Source: Saprospiraceae bacterium (lineage in GTDB: Bacteria; Bacteroidota; Bacteroidia; Chitinophagales; Saprospiraceae). Taken from it: a DNA stretch of 64,000 bases. The first letter of the stretch is position 1. Each line of letters begins with the position of its first letter. The stretch spans positions 1 through 64,000 of the forward strand of contig JAHDBH010000001.1 of NCBI GenBank assembly GCA_020630495.1, read 5' to 3'. The notes beneath the pieces were generated by a model. The model was given only the letters and a program-made list of their open reading frames with translations, was not told where the DNA came from and did no database searches. The position numbers and the translations under genes were made by a program. Shown one piece after another: positions 57,519-64,000 of this stretch.

Positions 57519-60196
57519 GATGTAGTGCTGACGGAGCTCGATCTGAGCATTCCATGCTGGATGATTCTGTCGATAAATCCTAGCGGGGACAGATCCTCTA
57601 GCGCTGCTTGGTGGAAGATGCAGGTAGCTGGGGTCATGCCTGGTAGGCTATTGATTTCTATGATGATAGTTTCTATCTTTTCTGATTGGTTGTACACCCG
57701 CACAAAAGCATCTATCCGAGCATATCCTTCTACCTTCATCGTCTTAGCTGCGTGCAGGATGTCTGACTGCACTTTCGTGCAAATGCGCTCGTAGGAGATA
57801 CTTTCTGTACCGAAACGCGCTGGAGTGAGATTTTGTCCCTCTCCAGCGAGAAACTTTTCTTCTAGACTGAGGATAGCTCCACTAGATAGGGCTTCTGACG
57901 GTGTCAAGGAGATCATATCACCGTCTGGCTGAGTGAGTACGCCTACCGTCACTTCCATGAACTGGTCCGCTCCCGAGGCAGTGATAAGAGATTCTATGAG
58001 TACTTGATCTTTCTGAGGAAATTCCTCCTTCGGATCAATTGACAAGCTCTCTCTATGTGCTGAGTGATCTGGATGACTTGTGGCCACATCACCAAACATG
58101 ATGGCCAGATAGGCAGCTAGCTCCTCGCTGTTGGTGATCTTCAAGACAGCGCTACTGCAGCCATCATCAACTGGCTTGAGGATCATGGGGTAGCCTATGC
58201 TCTTCTCGATTTCTCGTTGAGCAGCGCTCGGGTCACGGAGATAATCGCTGCGCTGATAGAGCAGCTGCTGTGTTACGGGAAATCCAGCGGCGCGGAGATG
58301 CTGGAGCGTCTGATATTTATTGATTGTCGTAGCTGATGACTCAGCGTCTGATCCATTGTACGCTATGTGATGGTCCTCCAGATCTCGCTGGATCTTGCCA
58401 TCTTCTCCAGGTCGTCCGTGTAGAGCTATGAAGGCGAAGTCGATTTTACTCTGGAGCTGATCCAGGCTGATTTGTACTGGATGCTCTACGGCATCTCGGT
58501 CGATATAATCTGCGAGGAGGTGAGCCGACCTTTGCCTCAGCTTAGCTGCAATGGGATGATGCTGGCTACGATGTACGCTGGCAGCTATGTCATCTGCATT
58601 GTCCTTGAGAAGCAGATTGATGGGGAGTTGATGGAGTGTGTATTGTGATTCGTCTCCTGTGAGAAAGATGGGTATGGCGTGATATTGATCGCTGCTATTG
58701 AGCTTTTCATAGATATTGCGTCCAGACTCTACCGAGATATGTCTTTCTGTGCTGTATCCTCCAAATATGACTCCTACTTTGATGCGATGATCATATTGTT
58801 GGCTTTTGCGCGAAAGCGCCTCCTGCATCATCTCTATCATGCCTTGCAATCGCATATCCGCAGGTCGATTACTAGACCTTGCGAGCAGTGATATCTGGAT
58901 GATATAGGAAATAAATTGGCTTGGACTGAGCCCTATCTCGGCCGCTTGATGAAAGAAAAATGAACTCGGTAGCATGCCCGAGGTCGTGTTGGGATCATTG
59001 AGGTATATCTGGCCGTCCTGCTGAATGAATCCGTCGATTCTCGCATACACCTCAAATCCAAAAAATGCGTAGAGCTCTTTGCACGCCGCTTGTATCTTTT
59101 CTATCTCTGAGACACTCATGTCTATCGGAGTGCGCTTCCTGGCTAGACCAGGTAGATACTTGGACTTGTAATCATAGAGTGCCTCGGATTTCACGATTTC
59201 TGTAGGTGGGAGACTTATAGGATCTCCATCTGTTGTGTCGAGGACAATGCAAGAAAATTCACGACCTTCTATAAATTCCTCGAGTAGCACAGTATGCTCG
59301 TCATTACTGCTGGTGATGACGATTTCTGTCTTGTCACTCGATCTGAGATACTGTAGCAAGTCTGCTGGATGATCTATGCGCTGGCCGTGTATCCAGACGG
59401 GCATGCCTATACCCTCGCGGATATCGGCTATAGTCTGCACGTAGCTGATCTGCTCCTCATCCGTCATGTCATTCCAGTCTATCTGTGAGAGACGCTGTCT
59501 GAAGAATGCATGCTCGCAGGCATGCTGCAAATCACTGGATGAGCTGCTGGGATCTAGGATGGAAACCCCTAGAGACGAGCCCTGAGACGCAGGCCGCACT
59601 ACGAGTGGAAATCCTACTTCATCTGCTAATCTATCCCGATAGCTCGGCCAGTCTGTATGATCCAACTCGGATCTATCAAGCATCATCACCCTGGGACAGT
59701 CATACCCAGCTGCTTGCATGAGCTGCTTCTGGTACTTCTTATCTATACCTATGGCTGATGATCTGATACCGGCTCCACTATACGGTATGTCAAGACTCTC
59801 TAGAAGTCCCTGCAGCTGGCCGTCTTCACCCCAGCTTCCATGCAGGCACAGGAAAGCAAAGTCAATGTGATCTGCAAGGTCGCTCCAGGTGATAGGCGTG
59901 CCGATCGTCGCTCGCATGGCGTGGAAGTCCGTGTCATGTGGCAGGGACTCTTCATAGATCTGAAAGTCTACGTCATGCTGAGGCTGATAACTTACTGGAG
60001 GATAAAAATCTCGGATACTCCCTTTGTAGATATAGGGCCACTCCATGATGATCAGCTGCTTGTGCGCATCTACAAAAAGCGGAACAGGGTCGTAGAGTGT
60101 CTTGTCAAGATTATCATAGACAGTACGCCCGCCCGCAAAGGAAATCTCGCGCTCGCGCGAGGGACCTCCCATGAGTATACCTATGCGAAGTTTCAT
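57515..60196 (-). CDS. Double-length D-alanine--D-alanine ligase (two Ddl/ATP-grasp units in one ORF)
   Basis: GGPSREREISFAGGR ... HGSWGEDGQLQGLLE ... YLNDPNTTSGM, then GGYSTERHISVESGR ... HGRPGEDGKIQRDLE ... IEINSLPGMTP. Confidence 0.92.
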   Translation of the reverse strand: MKLRIGILMGGPSREREISFAGGRTVYDNLDKTLYDPVPLFVDAHKQLIIMEWPYIYKGSIRDFYPPVSYQPQHDVDFQIYEESLPHDTDFHAMRATIGTPITWSDLADHIDFAFLCLHGSWGEDGQLQGLLESLDIPYSGAGIRSSAIGIDKKYQKQLMQAAGYDCPRVMMLDRSELDHTDWPSYRDRLADEVGFPLVVRPASQGSSLGVSILDPSSSSSDLQHACEHAFFRQRLSQIDWNDMTDEEQISYVQTIADIREGIGMPVWIHGQRIDHPADLLQYLRSSDKTEIVITSSNDEHTVLLEEFIEGREFSCIVLDTTDGDPISLPPTEIVKSEALYDYKSKYLPGLARKRTPIDMSVSEIEKIQAACKELYAFFGFEVYARIDGFIQQDGQIYLNDPNTTSGMLPSSFFFHQAAEIGLSPSQFISYIIQISLLARSSNRPADMRLQGMIEMMQEALSRKSQQYDHRIKVGVIFGGYSTERHISVESGRNIYEKLNSSDQYHAIPIFLTGDESQYTLHQLPINLLLKDNADDIAASVHRSQHHPIAAKLRQRSAHLLADYIDRDAVEHPVQISLDQLQSKIDFAFIALHGRPGEDGKIQRDLEDHHIAYNGSDAESSATTINKYQTLQHLRAAGFPVTQQLLYQRSDYLRDPSAAQREIEKSIGYPMILKPVDDGCSSAVLKITNSEELAAYLAIMFGDVATSHPDHSAHRESLSIDPKEEFPQKDQVLIESLITASGADQFMEVTVGVLTQPDGDMISLTPSEALSSGAILSLEEKFLAGEGQNLTPARFGTESISYERICTKVQSDILHAAKTMKVEGYARIDAFVRVYNQSEKIETIIIEINSLPGMTPATCIFHQAALEDLSPLGFIDRIIQHGMLRSSSVSTTS
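57769..57784 (-). repeat. Mini-hairpin copy 20: ATTT GCAC GAAA GTGC
   Basis: in ddl gene, sense. Confidence 0.85.
58804..58819 (+). repeat. Mini-hairpin copy 21: TTTT GCGC GAAA GCGC
   Basis: in ddl gene, antisense. Confidence 0.85.
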
Positions 60197-60277
60197 GACA
60201 GAGTGGGATGTATAGGATTGATCATCTTTGTGCAAAGATCATATGTATGATTCATATCATGCGTATAGCTCGAGATA

Positions 60278-61588
60278 GTGATCAAACGAAGCATACATAA
60301 GGAGATATTTCAGCTGACGATTCCCAATATTGTCAGTAATATCTCTGTCCCGCTCATAGGCTCAGTGGATACGATTCTCATGGGCCATATATCCACGGCA
60401 CATCTAGGAGCTGTAGGTCTGGGCAGCATGATATTTAGCTTCCTCTATTGGAACATGGGATTTCTGCGTATGAGCACCACGGGTCTCACTGCTCAGGCTT
60501 ACGGTAGATCTGATAGGCGAGAGCAGTATCGCATACTAGTCCGAGCTCTACTGGTGGCAGCTGCTGCAGGATTGCTACTGATAGCGCTGAGGATTCCTTT
60601 GGCTAGTGGAGGTCTTGAGGTATTCAGCGTAGAGGCTGCGCAGCGAGATCTGGTGCGTGGCTATGTGCAGATCAGAATGCTAGCAGCGCCTGCTTCTCTA
60701 GTCCTCATGGTACTTCTAGGATGGTATCTCGGAATGCAGAATGCTAAGATTCCACTTCTGGTCACAGTCTTGATCAATCTGAGCAATATCCTTCTGAGCT
60801 ATGTGCTTGTAGTCCGATATGACTATGATATGGCTGGTGTGGCTTGGGGGACAGTGATAGCACAGTATCTGGGTGCTACGATTGCCATCCTCATTTGGCT
60901 AGGGAAATACCGCGACGTCGCAGGTGAGAAAGTCGTTGATATCTTAAGAGGGCTTGATGCATATCGAGAGTTTTTTAGGGTTAACAGTGATATCATCATA
61001 CGCACTCTGGTGCTCACACTTGTGTTTGGATTCATGTACAGAGAATCATCGCGACTAGGTGTGGAATTACTTGCTGTGCACATGGTGCTTTTCCAATTTC
61101 TTAATTGGATGAGTTACATCATCGATGGTCTCGCGTATGCAGCAGAGAGTCTGGTGGGAAAGTACTTTGGTGCTGAGAGCGAGTCGGGAGTGAAGCGAGC
61201 GGTGAAGTGGACTATGATATGGTCGCTGGTAGGGGCCAGCGCGATTGCTGTAGTTTATTCGCTATTTTATGAAGAGCTTTTCTGGCTATTCACGGATGAT
61301 CGGTCATTGACTGCGGAGATGCAGAGATATTATCTGTGGGTAGTTATCTTACCTCTCGCAGGATTTGCCAGTTATATATGGGATGGCATCTTCATAGGAT
61401 TGGTCGCGAGTAAAGCGATGAGAATATGTATGCTGCTCGCAGGAGCGATATTCGTCTCTAGCTATGCGGTACTGCGAGGGCTGATGCCTGCTCATGCCCT
61501 CTGGGCAGCCTTTACCCTGTTCCTTATAGCTCGTGCGGCGGCACAGGCGATTTACTACCAGCGATACCGCTTGTATGCGCCTTCATGA
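60278..61588 (+). CDS. MATE family efflux transporter
   Basis: EIFQLTIPNIVSNISVPLIGSVDTILMGHISTAHLGAVGLG. Confidence 0.93.
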   Translation: MIKRSIHKEIFQLTIPNIVSNISVPLIGSVDTILMGHISTAHLGAVGLGSMIFSFLYWNMGFLRMSTTGLTAQAYGRSDRREQYRILVRALLVAAAAGLLLIALRIPLASGGLEVFSVEAAQRDLVRGYVQIRMLAAPASLVLMVLLGWYLGMQNAKIPLLVTVLINLSNILLSYVLVVRYDYDMAGVAWGTVIAQYLGATIAILIWLGKYRDVAGEKVVDILRGLDAYREFFRVNSDIIIRTLVLTLVFGFMYRESSRLGVELLAVHMVLFQFLNWMSYIIDGLAYAAESLVGKYFGAESESGVKRAVKWTMIWSLVGASAIAVVYSLFYEELFWLFTDDRSLTAEMQRYYLWVVILPLAGFASYIWDGIFIGLVASKAMRICMLLAGAIFVSSYAVLRGLMPAHALWAAFTLFLIARAAAQAIYYQRYRLYAPS

Positions 61589-61598
61589 AGCATAAAAA

Positions 61599-61631
61599 AA
61601 GCCACTCCAGTACATGTACTGAAGTGGCTTG
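61599..61631 (-). terminator. Bidirectional terminator between convergent genes
   Basis: AAAAAAGCCACTcCAGTACATGTACTGaAGTGGCTT. Confidence 0.85.
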
Positions 61632-61653
61632 TATAGGATATTTAGATACCAGA

Positions 61654-64000
61654 CTAGTGCTGGATTACTACTTTTTCGATTTGGATAGCGCTCGCCGTAC
61701 GGGCTATGACTAGGTAGACGCCTGATGGCGCATCCGATAGATCGATACGCTGCGTATCGCGCACATCCGTATACTGAGCGATTTCCAGACCTGTGATATC
61801 TGTGATACTGACCTCAAGTCCTTGCTGATTATCAATTTCTGTCTGTAGAAGTATCAGGCCAGTGCTGGGATTGGGTGATACGCGTACGAGGTCATCTGCC
61901 GAATCCAGATCTCTTGTAGAAATCAGATTGTCCATAGCGATATTAAATTGCTCACCACCGATATAGCCGCCTTCACCATCAGTGATGACGAAGTCAAAAG
62001 AATCAAATTCACGTCCGCCCTCAAGAGATAGATACTTGACATTGCCATTGTCTACATCCGCTTGGGTAAATGTGTCACCCGTACCAAGATCCACTCCTGA
62101 TCGCTTGATACGACCATACTGGACATCATTGACGATGGTATAAATGAGTTCGTCAGCGCCATTGTTGGCATCTTCTGCAGAGAGTATGTCTGAGAGGATA
62201 TCTTCCTCGCCGCGTGCTTGTAGAAATAGGGTGTCATTGAGCAGAAGACTTGGTCCTTGTAGGCTTATGCTAGCGCACAGTTCGAGGCTCCATTCATTGA
62301 GTCTTCCACCAGATCCAGAGTTGTTGTCCTCTACTCTCAGCGTCCACAGACCCATGGCATCCTCTCCTAAGAAAGTCGCTAGTGGTTCTAGTGGTGGATA
62401 AAGCCTACCCGTAGTCATATCACAGGCAAATGCTTCTCCCGACTCATCATCATATCCCAGATCCATATTGCTGCGATTTCCACATATCTGATCAAACAGC
62501 ACCACTTCTGTACCTGCAGGTGAAATGGCGGTCACCTTGATATCACTGATAAATTCGTGCAGCATATTGATATTGGCGATGTTGATATCATTCACTGGGC
62601 TATTAGTCGATACTGCGATGCGTGACTCAATAGACGGACGACCACTTGCCGATATATTGATAGGCCCATCATTGCTCTTGAAGTCCGCGCAGCTCAGAGA
62701 TACCGTGTGAAATGAGTAGGCTGCTGTAGGTCCACCTGTGAGACATCTATTTTCACCTAGGACTCTCCAGTAATAGAGTGTATTTTCTTCTAGATTATCT
62801 CTAGGTACGTATGACGCTTCAGTGATTCCACTTTCCGTCCTTACTATATCCTCTGGACGGAATCTCGGAGAAGTGGCTATCTCCACCGTGTAGCTCTCTG
62901 CAAAGGGAGAGGGATCCCAGCTGAAAGTAGGAAGGATCGACTGACCTGCAGTGCCATCGGTTGGCCCCTGGAGCGCTATATCGCTAAAGTCAGTATTGAC
63001 TGTATTCACAGTGACTGATCTCATGATGGTATCGCTTCCATCGGCCGTAGCTCTGACGGTAAGTTCTAGATCACCCTCTAGCGTGTAATCTCTAAAGTCG
63101 AGGCTGAGCTGAGCAAGTTCACCTACGGGAACAGGATTGGTCAGCCATGTAGCCGTCACGCCGCTGGGCAGCCCATCTACTACCTCTAGAGTCACCTCAG
63201 AGCTAAATCCTAGCAATCCAGTAGTCTCAAAATTGAAACTTGCATCACCAGGCAAGCACACATTTTCCCGTATCGATAAGGGGGCAATGTCAAAGCTTGC
63301 AACACTGGGTTCTACCGCTGATACCGCATCGGTTACATTATAAAAGATATTATCAGCAGCTTCTACCATGATGCGGGCGCTTGTATTAGCACCTTCTGGT
63401 ATCTTGACATATGCAGCACCAGTGTTGAGCACATCCGTTTTGAGGGTTTCGCTAAAGTTGCGAGCATCTGATGCCCATAGGATATTTACTGTCTGGCAGT
63501 TTACGATAGAGTTATCCGTATTAGCTACGTCCCATTCTACCAGATAGAAACCTCCTGCCGTCAAGTCTTCTGATGCTCGAGGGGCAGTCACTTCAAATGG
63601 CCCTGCAGATGCAGTGGCATTGAAAGCTACTTCTGTGAAGTCCACCAGAGGTACATCAGCATTATTATCTCGCACGGTCAATCTCATCGTGATATCACGA
63701 GTAGATGTAGGCAGCGTCTCGTTGACATCACGCACCCCAGTGAGGACTGTATTGAGAGCGGGAAAGTATCTCGTGGGATCATCAGTAGGTGGTAGTGATC
63801 GGAAGAGAGGAGCATTTCCGATCGGTGCACCCAGCTGCGATAGAGGTCCCAGATCATACTGCTCCCATGTATATGTCACAGGATCGTCTTCCTCGTCAGA
63901 GTGATCAGCTGTGAGCTTAAATGGCGTGCTGATAGGTATGTGAAATCCATCAGCATAGTTGGCAATAGCTACCGGAGCCGTGTTATCGTGGGACTGATTC
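61654..64000 (-). CDS. Large secreted protein with T9SS sorting domain, reprolysin-type metallopeptidase C-terminal part (truncated by window edge)
   Basis: frame stays open to 64000 (NQSHDNTAPVAIANYADGFHIPISTPFKLTADHSDEEDDPVTYTWEQYDLG); proprotein convertase P-domain-like and C-terminal VSPNPSTGLILLQ. Confidence 0.85.
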   Translation of the reverse strand, partial: NQSHDNTAPVAIANYADGFHIPISTPFKLTADHSDEEDDPVTYTWEQYDLGPLSQLGAPIGNAPLFRSLPPTDDPTRYFPALNTVLTGVRDVNETLPTSTRDITMRLTVRDNNADVPLVDFTEVAFNATASAGPFEVTAPRASEDLTAGGFYLVEWDVANTDNSIVNCQTVNILWASDARNFSETLKTDVLNTGAAYVKIPEGANTSARIMVEAADNIFYNVTDAVSAVEPSVASFDIAPLSIRENVCLPGDASFNFETTGLLGFSSEVTLEVVDGLPSGVTATWLTNPVPVGELAQLSLDFRDYTLEGDLELTVRATADGSDTIMRSVTVNTVNTDFSDIALQGPTDGTAGQSILPTFSWDPSPFAESYTVEIATSPRFRPEDIVRTESGITEASYVPRDNLEENTLYYWRVLGENRCLTGGPTAAYSFHTVSLSCADFKSNDGPINISASGRPSIESRIAVSTNSPVNDINIANINMLHEFISDIKVTAISPAGTEVVLFDQICGNRSNMDLGYDDESGEAFACDMTTGRLYPPLEPLATFLGEDAMGLWTLRVEDNNSGSGGRLNEWSLELCASISLQGPSLLLNDTLFLQARGEEDILSDILSAEDANNGADELIYTIVNDVQYGRIKRSGVDLGTGDTFTQADVDNGNVKYLSLEGGREFDSFDFVITDGEGGYIGGEQFNIAMDNLISTRDLDSADDLVRVSPNPSTGLILLQTEIDNQQGLEVSITDITGLEIAQYTDVRDTQRIDLSDAPSGVYLVIARTASAIQIEKVVIQH

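Noticed and set aside
60225-60240. ATCTTTG-TG-CAAAGAT palindrome upstream of the ddl and MATE genes
   Set aside because: Explained as divergent -7-type promoter boxes; not a member of the hairpin family (no GNNA loop).
1-64000. CRISPR arrays, tRNA/rRNA genes, transposases, prophage or toxin-antitoxin modules
   Set aside because: Looked for regularly spaced repeats, cloverleaf-type sequences and mobile-element protein motifs in the ORF list; none could be supported.

Overview
The window looks like a Bacteroidota chromosome segment, probably Saprospiria-like. Signs are six large secreted proteins that have or probably have T9SS/gliding C-terminal sorting domains, TAnnTTTG-type -7 promoter boxes, and families such as DUF2490 and DUF4230. 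I annotate about 55 CDS. They include gdhA, TrkH/KtrB, a GH9 cellulase, a cryptochrome/photolyase, an S8 protease, Dps, MscS, ALDH plus the methylmalonyl-CoA mutase large subunit, HemW, pckA, rsmI-purS-pssA, lptC, ribA, mazG, rpsO-pnp, dcd, a GH13/GH13/GH65/beta-PGM maltose operon, a PASTA protein followed by a double-length D-Ala-D-Ala ligase, and a MATE transporter. I saw no rRNA, tRNA, CRISPR array or transposase. The most unusual signal is not a gene. It is a dispersed family of 21 mini-hairpins, about one per 3 kb, on both strands, inside genes and between them. The consensus is (A/T/C)TTTG-NNC-GNNA-GNN-C with a GAAA, GTAA or GACA loop. The stem sequence differs between copies but stays base-paired (GCGC/GCGC, GCAC/GTGC, GCTC/GAGC, GGAC/GTCC, GACC/GGTC, GATC/GATC and others). 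One 22-nt copy is identical in two unrelated genes but is read in different frames, so the constraint appears to act on DNA rather than protein. Other notable items are an HTH + phosphoribosyltransferase-like regulator with a 16-bp perfect inverted repeat over its promoter, the tandem-fused Ddl, an alternating A/B Kazal-like repeat protein, a possible 27-aa membrane microprotein upstream of ribA, and a likely leaderless gene. All calls come from reading the sequence and supplied ORFs; no database search was run.
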